Shown here: positions 46,229 to 57,802 of the stretch, piece by piece
Layout: every line of letters begins with the position of its first letter
Numbering within the stretch: the first letter of the stretch is position 1
Assembly (NCBI GenBank): GCA_033064195.1
Contig: JARBJD010000001.1
Location: 372,001 to 436,000 of the forward strand
Source: Blattamonas nauphoetae
Taxonomy: Eukaryota; Preaxostyla; Oxymonadida
DNA length: 64,000 nt
Reading direction: 5' to 3'
Position numbers and translations under genes: made by a program
The notes under the pieces: model-generated
What the model was told of the DNA's origin: nothing
What the model saw: the letters and a program-made list of their open reading frames with translations, nothing else
Database searches by the model: none

Positions 46229-48044
46229 TATCTCAAGATCTCTCCCTTATCTCAGGTTGGGTCTAATAAATGTGTTGATCTGTTCAATAAATGCATCCCA
46301 ATATAGTGTTTTTTCCCATCCGGACTCATTTCTTACTCAGACTCGTATCTCATTTTGGAGTGTACGTACTGACAGATAGTGACTTGTAAGATGGTCTGCT
46401 TTCTTTTTCGTGTGAAAGATGCACATTTTGTCGAGTTTTGCTGACCATTTTTTTCTCTCACGTGTTTCCTCTCAATATTCATATTTCTCTCCTCCAGGAC
46501 AAAATACAACAGGAGCATGACATTTTACTCGTGAGATTGAGCTTTCGGCATTCATACATTCCAATTATCGAAATTGACGTTCCCAACCATCTCGCATTGA
46601 CAATTTGGAACGTATGCTTTTTTAATACAAATATCAAATCATGCTCCTTCACACTCTTAGGATATAGATTCTGTTATGAATGGTTATATGGTGGATGAAG
46701 GGATCATCAGCTCACAAACCATCTCAGAACAATCGATCTGACGCATTCCCTTGATCGGGCTTGATCCTGCTTTTCACGGGTATTTTCAATTGTTTTCTTC
46801 ATTTTATTTAAGGTTCATTCTCAACAAGACCGCGATGAGCAATTTTCCAGGAATCTACACCCCAACATTGAGTAACCGTCATGTCACGACATGTATCCGT
46901 TTTTAGACTTGCTTTCCCCTTTCTACACATTAATTCCCATTCATTCTTCTCTCATCTCTTCTCGATCGTTCTTTCATCATCTATCCATTCCACAGTTGCC
47001 ACGTCATGATCTGACAGTTCACTTTCTTTTGAGCGGACAAATACACAAACAAAGTTGATCCAAGGTGGGAAAGAGTGTCTGGGTTGGAAATAAGGAATCG
47101 GATCGTACCAGAAAAAATGTGTCGAAACGATATGAGTGAATAAGTGGACGAGACGAAATTTCCAGCCGCATGATTGTTCATATCCTTACAAAGGAGAAAA
47201 TTGAGAATGAGAGGGGGTTTTTGAAATGAAAATACAAAATTCAGGAGATTTTCAGAGGTCAATCAAAAGAGTCGAGCAGAGTTTATCTGAAGTGGTTACT
47301 GTGGAATGGATATGAAATGAAATACCGTAAAAAAGGAGATAAGAGAAGAATCACCAGGAATGAATGTGTTGAAAAGTGAAAGCAAGTTCAAAGATGGATA
47401 TTCGCGGTGAGATGACGGCTTTTCAAAAATGGAGAAGAAAAGATGGTAATTTGATCATATCGCATGAATCAGTCGAGTGATCTGCGAAAAACGATGAATA
47501 AATGAATGAAAACACATGAAAACCAGATTATTGACCGGTGAAGAGAGATTTTACGATCGATGGTTTGGTGATGGATTGTGACCTGATGATCCATTCCTCT
47601 TCGATATAACCATTCATAACAGGATCTGAAGACTGAGAATGTGAGAGCGGATGACTTGAAAATGTGTTTAACAATCAGACATTCCACAGGATCAAGGGTT
47701 AACGAAAGCGATCCTCAAATCTGAGAATAGGAAGGGAAGAATGCCGAAAGCTCAATCAGCAGAGTAAAATGTAGTTTTGATGAAGGATCAAGGTCTGTTT
47801 GAGAGCAAGACGAAAAATGAGAACAAAGAACATTGATGAAAAATGTGGGCAGAAAATGTCAACAAAATGTGTATCTTTCACACGAAAAAGAAAGCAGACC
47901 ATCTTTTAAGTCACAATCTGTCAGTGGGTACACTCCAAAATGAGATATGAGTCGGTCAAAGAAAGTGGTCCCGACGTGAAAAAACACAATAATGGGATGT
48001 ATTTTTTGAACAGATCAACATCTTTTTTGAACAAACTGTATTTC

Positions 48045-49543
48045 ATGATTGATGAGAGTTACGTTCGGTACGATGTTCACAAAAGTGATACACCCGTGTC
48101 CAACAAACGTGGTTTATCATCAGCACGAATTCCTTCCATTTTGTCGACACACTCGATCACGACGAGACCAAATGGGGTTGGACTTCCTCTTGCTTTCTTC
48201 AACACTGTAAAATCATTTATTGGTTCTGGCCTTCTTGGTATGTTCATACGTTTTCATCCTTTAAATGAACATACACAGGACTACCATACGGATTCCTCAC
48301 AGGAGGATGGGCTATGGCCTTGATTTCTTTCCCATTAGTATGCGTGATTGAGACCTATGGGATGATGAACATGATAAGTTGCAAGGCATTGCCTTTTCTC
48401 TCCATCATTCAATTCAGAAAGTCCTTCCTCGTGGGAGTGGGGATACTTTTGCTGATCTTGGACTTGTCGCATTTGGCAATTTTGGATATTGGCTTGTGCA
48501 AATCATCCTTATTTTGTTCCAGGGCGGGTGTTGTTGCAGCTACATTCTCTTCATTTCACAAAACCTCACTATTCTGATCCCTCAAATACCTCAAGAACTC
48601 TGGGTTCTTGTTTGCATCGTTATCTTAATGCTATTATCTTTTGTTCGGTCTGTTTCATTCCGTTTTTCATGATTTTAAGAACACTCAAAGCGACAGGCGT
48701 CTTCTCTCTAACTGCAACTTTCTCACTCTTAATTGGGGTGGTTTTTGTTGTGATGTTTGCTCATTTTGCATTTTTTTAGACTTTATGATAGAGGTGTTGT
48801 CCTGAGTGGTGGAAAACGAGACGATCTTCAAGCATTCAACCTAAAATCTTTCCCTGTCTTCTTTGGAATTGTTATATTCCTATTTGAAGGGGCTGGAATG
48901 GTATGTATTCATTACCTTTTGTCACACAGCCACTCATTCATTTGTTTAGGTGATTCCGCTTCAATCCAGTATGAAACAACCGAAACACTTCTCCATTCTC
49001 CTCGTTGTTGTTGTAAGTATGGTCTGTGTCATTTATTCCGGGTTTGGTTTTGCTTGCTACGCACTCCATGGGAAGGATACCCCTGAAATGATCACAGCCG
49101 TTATCTCTCCTCAGTATCAATGGATGCGCGTTCTTGTCCTTGTCTTTCTGATCTACGCAATTACCATGACGTACCATCTCCTTGCCTTCCCCATCTACGA
49201 AGCAGTAGACACACTCCCATTCCTCAAAAGGAGAGACAAGGGCAGCTTCTCATATTGGATTTTGAGCTCACTGTGCAGACTTGGAGTTATCCTAATTACT
49301 GCTATTCCTTCGCTTACCCCTCTTCAGAAGCACTTTCCACAACTCATTGGACTCATTGGAGGAACATGCGGACTTGCCCTCGCCTTCTTCCTTCCAGCCA
49401 TCTTACATATAAAATTATCGTGGAAGACAAGTGGATTGTTGAGACGGATTTGTGATATTGGGTTAATAGTGATTGGAGTTCCTTCGTCTCTTCTTGTGAC
49501 CATCTTCACAGTCATCGACCTTGTCCATCACATAAAATCGTAG
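48045..49543 (+). CDS. Amino acid/auxin permease family transporter (SLC36-like)
   Basis: Membrane transporter of the AAAP family, probably proton-coupled uptake of small amino acids at the plasma membrane or lysosome. Six exons; introns include 48238-48278, one of about 41 bases near 48378-48418, one near 48650, a 25-base one at 48755-48779 and one after 48900. About 11 membrane segments are expected. Key motifs are the first helix NTVKSFIGSGLLGLPYGFL, GDTFADLGLVAFGNFGYWLV, CCSYILFISQNL and the diagnostic FEGAGMVIPLQSSMKQP. The N-terminus is a polar 55-residue cytosolic region. The ATG at 48045 lies five bases after the end of the outer mobile element, so the leader and probably the promoter are element-derived. 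Substrate cannot be predicted. Confidence 0.92.
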
Positions 49544-49833
49544 ATCAAAATATGTCTTCCATCTACTGTTATTTTTTCACTTCGGATGATGCACTTTTCA
49601 TTCAGAAACGAATCACTAGACACACAGAATTCTTGGAATATGTTCAAAAGTGATTTGGGATCGCAAAAATTGTGAAAAAGAAACTTAAAATCAAAGTCTT
49701 TGACGTGGGTGAGAAACAAATGAGAAAAGGAAAGAATATGTCATTGAAGTCATGCTGTGAATTCAAGAAATCCATTGAAATGTCATCAGTGGATTCCAAT
49801 GAGAACACATCAACTACTAGCGAATGGGTATTG

Positions 49834-50383
49834 TTAGACCTTTCGTTGGCTGAGTGACATGTTCTCTTTCTTGATTGACTGAACAAGCATTCTTGAAGCT
49901 TCCAGCAACTAAAAGAGATATGTTGATGAGAAAAAAGACCTTTGAATATGAAGCTTGTGTGTCATCTATATATTTTTGTTTTTGAAAAAAAGCAAATGTG
50001 GATTGAATGAGAAAGAGAGTATACCAATGATTTTGTCTATATAAAGGAGAGAAAAGATATGTATGACCAAGATGTGAGAATGACAGACCATATTCACTTT
50101 TAGCTGCCTCTTTTTGTTGAAGAGCCTGTTTCAACTTATTCAGTTTCTCAGTTTTGACTCGAATATCAAACTGCCAGAAGGAAATTGGCAATGTTAAGAT
50201 GAAAAATCAAACTGCTAGTGAGTTTGCTTCTTCTGTATCTCGTTGGATGCTCGCTTCAAGTTCAGAGCGTCTTGTTACAAGGTCGTCGAGGACCTGATTT
50301 AGTAATCATAAAATTGATTTGGAACAAACCTGTGTAACTTCAATGTCATATTGTTGAAGTCCTTGTTGTGAACGACCCGCCAT
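49834..50383 (-). CDS. SSNA1: SSNA1/DIP13 microtubule-branching and basal-body protein
   Basis: Small coiled-coil protein that forms fibrils on microtubules at centrioles, basal bodies and axonemes. Six exons with introns at 50294-50329, 50171-50212, 50037-50088, 49966-50024 and 49909-49939 give exactly 109 residues; the human protein is 119. The fourth exon, 50025-50036, has 12 bases. The joined protein runs MAGRSQQGLQQYDIEVTQVL, RRSELEASIQRDTEEANSL, IRVKTEKLNKLKQALQQKEA, then YDKIIDDTQASYSKLLEASR, and follows SSNA1 residue by residue in spacing (compare LQNYNNELVKCIEEL, TEKLARVNENLARK and YLKILESSQTLL). The start is the first ATG. It lies 100 bases downstream of the Brr2 stop. No single exon is long enough to be seen without splicing. 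Confidence 0.88.
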
Positions 50384-50485
50384 AGTTTAAATTGTGCTGA
50401 TCAAGCCCACATCAATGAAAAGAATGCCAGTTTTCACCGAGAAAGAAAATTAGTTGTTCATTTGATTGTTTATCGCGAAATGAAA

Positions 50486-53400
50486 TTATGAATCTCTCAA
50501 CATCCCATCTTCTTCTTTCTTTCCATCCTCTTCCAACTGTTCGTTGTCTCGAACAGTAAACACGATCTCTGATTCTCGATCCCATCCAATGTAGCAATCA
50601 GACATAACAAACAATGAGAAATGATGTTCTCCTCCAACTTGTGGTGCTGTGAACTGCAGAGTGATCTTGTTCAATTCCCTATCCAGCGGGGATTGCTTGA
50701 GACAACAACACTCGTCGGCCCCATTTGAAAGATTGGCGACAACCACCCACCAGCCTTCCTTCACAGCCGATGGATACTTGGGACAGTACACAGACGTGTC
50801 GATCTGAGCATTGGACGGAGCTTTTGTGGGTTGCTCTTCGTCGTCTGTGTCGGTTCGGCTGACAACAACAGAAATCTGGATCTCGCTTCCCGCTTCGTAC
50901 ACGTGAAGACCAGACGCATCGACTGCTTGCGAGCCGAGAAGAGTGTGGTTGACTTCGAAGTCGACGTATCTGTTGTACATCTCGATGACCTGCTGCTCGT
51001 GCGGGTGGACTTTCGAGATGAGAAGCTCTCTGTCTTTGTCTGAGGCGGAGCTGAGCTCTTCGAATGTTTTGATGCCTGATTCGGCGAGGAGGCCAGCTGT
51101 TTCACTTGTCACGAAAGGAATCTGGATCAACTCTGATGGCATGTTTGTTCGCCAGAGACCTTGGATGATCATTTGAGCCAATTCCATAGCGGCGAGACAG
51201 CTGCCGAACCCACCAAGTGACGAGAGGATATCAACCGCAGCGTGTGTGAGCCAGTTCAGTGTTGGAAGAGCTTCACAAAGATCCAGTGAGAGAATTCGTG
51301 GAATTCGCTTCCTCTGGAAGTGGGCATGAACCAGAACAAACATCTTCGTGTGTGGATCGTCGAAAGTGAGAGTTTGACTTGGAAGTCTGAGTGATTTTGC
51401 CAAACGAGCGAGAGCGGATGGTTCACCAAGTCTGACAGGCACATCATCAAACTCAGTGGCAGAGCAGAGCAGGAGAAGAACAGTCTCTGCTCGGACAGCT
51501 TTGCCGAGGCTGGAGACGAAGAGACCCATCGTCACAGTTGACATGTTGTAGTAAGAAGCCACAACACCGTAGTTGAGAGGGCCAAGCGCAACACTGTACA
51601 CTTCTCCCACAGACACCTCATCACTCGTCATGCAGCCGGCTGTGCAGAGACGGGAGATGGAGTCCTCCACGATGGACGAGAGCACGTTGGACACTTCCTC
51701 CACTGACCCGTTGCGGACGTTGTAGAAATGTGGGTTTTTCACCATCCGTCGGCTGAGGTATGTCCAAGTCAGGAGCTGGACAGTTTCTTCGAGAGCAGCG
51801 ATGTGCTGGCAGGCGATCCAGCGATTGATGAACATGTCGATTCCGGAGATGAGGGCAGACTCGAGCGAGAGAGGGCTTTCGATCGAGCGACTGATGACTT
51901 CTTTCTGGGAGACATGAGAGAGGATGTGAACAGAGCCTTCCTTGTCAATCCCTGGTGTCCCGACAAGACCGAGAGTTGTGAGGAGGTCGATGGTTGAGAT
52001 CGGAACATGTCGACGGGAGGCTGAATCGAAGATGACTGGGTTGGCGATGATGAGAGTGGAGCAGCGTTCAGCAGGAATCATTCGGATCATCGGGTTTGTC
52101 ACGATGATCACTCGAAGAATCCCCAAACGGTAGAGCATCCGGACGAACTGGATGGTGGCACGTGTCATTCCCTCATCAATCACACCGATGCCGGAGATCA
52201 GCCAATCTTTGTGGGCTGAGGAGAGAACGTATGTGGATGAGATGTTGGAAGAGAGAGATTCTGCGCAGACTCTGTCTTCGAGTCTGTCGGAGTGGGAGAG
52301 GATGGAAGCAGGGTTGTCGGACATGAGCAGAGCCATGAGAAGTGCTGATCGGAGTTGCTGAGGAGTGGGTTCAACTTTAGGCTTGGGAACAGGAGCGTTG
52401 ATCTTCTCAAGAAGGGAGGAGAGTGTAGAAATAAGATGATCCTGAGATCCAATAAAGATGAGTCGTTCACTTTCCGCCTTTGCGTGAGAGATCAGATCGT
52501 TTGCGAGATTTGACGCTTCAGTCGACCCTGGAACGGTGACGATTGCTTGCTTGGATGGCTCCAGCGCTTTGAGTTGGTTGAAGCACGGCCTGTTCATGGC
52601 CCACTGTCGCTCCGTTGAATCAACGAAGTCGTATCCGGAGAGATGGAGGTTTAATCTGATGGGACGTGAATTGTTGCTGAAGTTGAAGCAGTTTGATGTT
52701 TTCACTCCCAGCCATCCTGACACACTTTCTGCATCCATCACTGGATAGGAGAAAGCGACGATTCTTGTCTGAGGAGGACGAGGGTACTGTCGATCAAACA
52801 TGGCCAGCTGCTCTTCATCGAGGGACGATCTCCTTTCGTTGAACTGGCCCTCTATCCTGACATTGGACATTCGAGCTCGTGCAACAAGGGATTCAATGTG
52901 ATGAGCATATTCTGGTTCCGTAATGTAGTGCAGTCCGTCGATAATCAGCAACTGAACGGTCCTGATTTCGAGCTTCGACCGCATTCTGCTGTCCCACACA
53001 GAGAACGGAGCGATGATGACTTGGGATGACGTCATGAGTTTGCCATCTGTGGTGAGATCACCAGTGAGGAGAGAGATGGTGATGTGTGGATTCAGAGACG
53101 ACAGTTTCTGCTTCCACCTCAAAAATTGATCTCGACACCTTGTCATTGTTGGTCCAACATAAACCAATTGTTTGTCATTCCGGGCCTTCGCACGAGCGTC
53201 GGCTGGTGGAGCATAATCGATGAGACCAGTCGAGATCAAGCCGCGAAGGAAAGTAATATCGATGCACACACGATTCCCGCTTCCAGCAGGGGCAGCGAGG
53301 AAGATGTGGTCATCGGTGTTGAACAGGCTTCCGAAGACTTGAGCTTGGAGGGGGTTGAGTTTGAAGGATTTGTCGGAAGGTGTGAGGTGAGGAAGATCGG

Positions 53401-56400
53401 AGAAGAAAGACATGAGACGAGAATCGCTGCTAAGTTCGGAAGGAACAAGGTTTGTTGTCTGTCCAAGTTCAAGCGGAGGAGGACAGGGTTCAGGAACGAT
53501 GAGAGTGCTGAGTGGGATGGGAATTTGAATGTCGGGGCAGATCCATCGATCTGAGACGATGTTGAGGAAGTACTGTGGAGGAAGAGGGTTGAGGAGCTTG
53601 ACTTGGATCGTTAAATGTCGTTTGTAGTCTTCCTGCGTGTTTCGTTCTGTGATGGAGATGCATTCTGAGTGGAGGATTCGCTCACCATCACCGTCCAAAA
53701 CAAACACCCAGAATAATTCGCTTCTGCCGTGGTATTTCTCATCCCAAGTGAAGACAGCAAGAAGATCGATCGACATCTCGATGAGCGAAGCGGTGAGAGG
53801 AACGACCTTCACTCCACACTGCAGACGAGGGATCCTTTTCAATGCTGTGGTAACTTTTCTTACTTCCTTGATTCCACTCAGAAGAGCACTCAAGTCTGAC
53901 TCGTTCTGGTTCATGATGAACTCAAATGACGTATCGGATCTCTCGAAGCGACGGATGGCTTCCTGGGGGACCCCATGGCACTGTCGGAGGGGGCATTCTG
54001 TTCCCCACATTTGTCTTTGAACAGACTTGGCAAATTGGAGGGTGCGGAGAGTGACTGGGGCTATTCGTCGTCGAAGAGCGAGCTCAAACAGAGCTCTGAA
54101 GATACGAGCAGCATTCTGTTTGATGTACACCATGTCCGAGTGGAGATGTGATCCGACGAGAGGGAGGCGAGAGATGTGTGCTTGCAAGAGTACGATCGTC
54201 TTCGCAATGGGATCATCGGGTTGCTCCTTGATGGGGATTGGGATCTGCTGGAGGAAGGTGGCAAGCTCGTCCCTCTCATCAACTCTCACACCCATATATT
54301 CGAACTCCGACGAGAGAGCGAAGACTCGGAAAAGTCCAGCATCTGACAACGTTGGTTTGAGTTCGAATGCAAACGTGGTCATTGTCGCAGGGGTGATGTA
54401 GAAATATGAGGCAATCCGACCAAGTTCTGTCGGCTTGACAATTCCAGTGTTGCGATCAAAAACAACAAGTTCCGCTTTGCCGAGTTCAATCAGAGCTGTG
54501 AACGATAAATTCCATAACATCTGTTCGAACAACTCTTGTTTTGTTTTCGACGGATCAGAATGATAATCCAACCCATAAAGGGTCGGGTTCCGAGACATTC
54601 GGATGGAGAGGTAGGTGTAGAGGAGCCAATCCACACAATCCTCGACGTTTGTGATGTTCCCAAGAACGATCTCAGCGTTGACATGGTTTGTCAATCGCGA
54701 GATCATCTGAGATTCGATCGGGAGCTTCTCGTTCATGGCATACAAAAAGAACTGCATCTCCGCGCGAGACGTGATGACTGTTCCTTCCCCATACGTGTCG
54801 TATTGTGGACGCCCAGCTCGACCGAGCATCTGCATCAGGTCCATCGGTGAGATTGACACCCAGCTGCTCTTCTCTGGCGAGTAAACTTGTGTCCCTTTGA
54901 TGATCACGGCGTGTGCGGGGAGGTTCACACCCCAGGCAAGTGTTGCTGTGGAGACAAGGACTGAGAGATGGAAGTCTGCAAACAATCCTTCCACAAGCTG
55001 ACGGTCGTTGAGAGGGAGACCTGCATGATGGACACCAATTCCATGTTTGATCAACTTTTTCAGAGCAGGGTCGAAGGCCTTCTCGCTCTCTTCAGCCAAA
55101 AACTCTTCGTCTGACCTGTTCATGAACCTGAGGAGGTCTTCGGATTTTGTGGCTTCCTCAAAGATGAACTCAGCTGTGCGGACAGTGTCTTGGCGAGAAT
55201 GGACGAAGACGATGAGAGGGACAACAGTGTTTGACTGTTGCACATGGTTTTGGACAGTTTCATACACAAGGGCATTCATCGTTTGTGCTTTTTTCATTCC
55301 TTTTGTTTCAGTGATCCCGAAATAGGTCTGCTGAAGAGGGACAGGTCGATAGTTGTTGTGGAAATGGAAGCATCCATATGGCTCTCGTTTTGAGCTCTGA
55401 GCATCTGCAATTGAGTTCTTTTCACTGTCCCAATGTCCTTGGCAGCGAAGAAGTTCGGCAATATCGAGATAATTGGGAAGTGTTGCACTGAGACCAACAA
55501 TTCGGATCATCCGACTGCTCGACTCCACCATCCTCATTGTCCGACTAATAATCGATTCCAACACTGGACCTCGTTGGTCATGAAGAAGATGAATCTCATC
55601 AATCACAACAAGGGACACTTTTTCAGTAACTGAGCGATCTCCAGCCTTTCTTGTGACAATATCCCATTTCTCAGGAGTCGTGACGATAACGTGTGTTTCA
55701 GACAACTGTTGTCGGCTAAGCTGAGCGTCACCACTTAATTCCTTCACATTCATTCCGTAAGGCTTCAGTCGGTATGAGAATGACCTCACCATTTCCTGGA
55801 CAAGAGACTTCATTGGAGCAATATATACAATCTTAAAGGAATCCAGATCAACATGAACGGTTGGTTCATCCTCATTTTGTTCATCAACCATCATTTCTGA
55901 CATTCCTTCCCCAACATACCCAACTTTTGTCTGTTCCTTTGTATCGGCAAGTTTTTCGGATGGAATAAGATGTTTTCCGATTTCATGGAGGAAAGTAAGC
56001 ATCGCAATGTTCGTTTTTCCTGCACCAGTGGGCGCACAAACAAGCAAATTGGACGATCCTTCAAAAGCCGAGCGATGAACGATACTCTGAATTCGATTGA
56101 GTGTTGACACTCCGTCAAAAGCAGGTTGTGCCCATTGAGGCATTGCATTGATATCTTTTAGGTTGCTTGATGGGATGACAACTGGAGCGGGTGCTGGTAT
56201 TGTCAGTTGATCGTAGCCTTTGTGTTTGGATTCTTGTGAGCCGGCTGGCAACGACCACCTTGCGTTTGGAAGAATTTGCTGTCCATCAGCAAATCGAAGA
56301 GAATCGAGGTCAAGGATTGTGTAATCAGGAAGTGTTTTCTTCTTTTCAGTATGGATATTTTTGCGGAAAGATTCCAGCTCTTTGTGGAGGCGTTGTGTGG

Positions 56401-57491
56401 CCTGTCGAGATTGAGTTCGATTGTTTGGATCGTGCTCAAGCAATTTCGAAGCATCAATGCGTCGATTGTTTTCATCGTCCACATCGGATGATTCACTTGA
56501 ATCTTCTGGATCAGAGAGAAGATCATCCTCAGATGGAATTTCTGCACCAATATCACCATTCTCACCTTCAATTGCCCGTCGCTTTCTCCTGGAGAATTTG
56601 TGTTTTCGTGGTCGTTTAATTCCCCGTTCATTACGATCATCGTCAATAAATCCTACATTATCTTCTTGGTCGGAATCTGGATTGAATGTGATAATTTCCT
56701 CAGTGGCAGTTGTTCTAATTGTATAACAACAAAGAATAATACATACGAGATCACAGCATCATCGAAGTCGGGAGCTCTCTGTGTAAAGTCAGTGATTTCG
56801 CTTGCGTATTGTCTGAGCTTGTCAAAATTTTCTATTGATACACGTGTCCCTGAAAGGAGAGTTTCCATATCTTCTTTGATGTTTTTCTATGAGGAGAGAT
56901 AGTATTGCGATAGAGAGGAAAGATGAGGATTGATGTGTGATCACACTTGAATGCTCTCCCCTTTGAAGAGATTCAAAACTTCATATCCAGCATCATAGAG
57001 TTCATCTCCCTGGAAATGGGAGACTTTGTTGAGGACTGACAAGAAAGAACCATAGGCTCGTTGAGTGGCTTCTGTAGTTGGAGTGTATCCTGCAGCAAAA
57101 ACCCCGCGATCTTGATTCAACGTTAATGAATCAGTATCACGGGCTTTTTTTCTAGTTGAACAGAAAGGTAAAACAAGGGGAAGAACAGAAGAGGTTGATG
57201 GAGAGAGAAATGAGGATAAAGCAGGTTGAGAAGAGAAGATAATAGAAAGATTTCAAACTGTGGTGCATGTTGTTCAGGTTTGGATCTCTGCACAAGGCTG
57301 CCCATTGGACCAAGAAAAGCCGGTGTAATCCTTTCAGATTCTCCAGACGGCTCGATTGTTCGAGGGCGGGTGCCACCCGTCACAATTGTGTTCTAAATCA
57401 AAGACAGATACCAAAAAATCACATTGAAGGAGCAAAGAGAAAGAAAAACAGCGACGTATGTGGAGTATTCCTTGGCCTTCTGTTCTGACAT
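50486..57491 (-). CDS. SNRNP200: Spliceosomal RNA helicase Brr2 (SNRNP200)
   Basis: U5 snRNP helicase that unwinds U4/U6 to activate the spliceosome. A 6-kb exon preceded by several small ones up to the ATG at 57491 (MSEQKAKEYSTY) gives about 2,270 residues, close to the human 2,136. The N-terminal region and PWI-type part lead to IPSSNLKDINAMPQWAQPAF. The first cassette is complete: APTGAGKT near 56010-56035, DEIHLLHD, SATLPNY, STATLAWGVNLPA, QMLGRAGRPQYD, then a Sec63 unit. The second cassette has AAPAGSGNR in place of the Walker A lysine (53266-53300) and DGLH in place of DExH (about 52925-52950), then a second Sec63 unit ending PQVGGEHHFSLFVMSDCYIG. Brr2 over Slh1/ASCC3 is favoured by the KGYDQLTIPAP stretch and N-terminal part. 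Confidence 0.95.
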
Positions 57492-57802
57492 TGATCAAAC
57501 CACAAGGAAGATATTGACAGATGTCTGAAATGGAAATTCAAATAGTTTGATATTTTAGGTACGTTTCATTGATTGAGAGGGGAGTTTAAAAACATGAGAC
57601 GGTGCGATAATGAAAAACCAACAAATTAAGCGAGTAGGGACATTCATTTTCTTTGCCAATCATCATTGACTTGTTCCCGTCCTCTCAATTTCGATTCGTT
57701 CCAGCATCACGTCAAGGATGAGTGACATTTTCTGGTATTTCATCGATATTTCATTGTCGTTCCAGTGTGACACTCGACATTCACACGCAAACCAATTTTG
57801 AA
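57492..57802. other. Intergenic gap, no gene seen
   Basis: About 310 bases between the Brr2 start and the NAD kinase stop, both on the minus strand. It must hold the Brr2 promoter and the NAD kinase 3' end. No repeat, RNA gene or further frame is convincing. Confidence 0.5.

Larger units (their letters stand above)
44399..46263. mobile_element. Middle nested TA-flanked element
   Basis: Inserted in the left terminal repeat of the outer element. The ends are GACCCAACCTGAGAT at 44399 and its reverse complement ending GGTTGGGTC at 46263, each flanked by TA (44397-44398 and 46264-46265). About 15 bases are identical, then the repeat continues imperfectly. Its interior includes the 34-base palindrome at 44501 and several TATTCAATAC motifs. 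No transposase frame is seen. The inner element is inserted 33 bases from its right end. Confidence 0.68.
44364..48038. mobile_element. Outer TA-flanked inverted-repeat DNA element, interrupted by nested insertions
   Basis: The left end is TA|CAGTTTGTTCAAAAAAGATG at 44362-44383 and the right end is its reverse complement ending CAAACTG|TA at 48040. A CAGT...ACTG end with a TA duplication is the Tc1/mariner hallmark. The arms are diverged but clearly paired: 46320-46440 with 47840-47960, and 46660-46700 with about 47580-47625 (TGTTATGAATGGTTATAT in both). The left arm is cut by the middle element, and part of the TTGATCTGTTCAATAAATG motif is duplicated at the junction. No transposase gene is seen, so it would be non-autonomous. 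Divergence of the arms makes it the oldest of the three. Confidence 0.75.

Noticed and set aside
45025-46236. Open frames of 115-133 codons in both arms of the inner foldback element
   Set aside because: They are mirror copies because the arms are identical; composition is not protein-like and no transposase motif is present.
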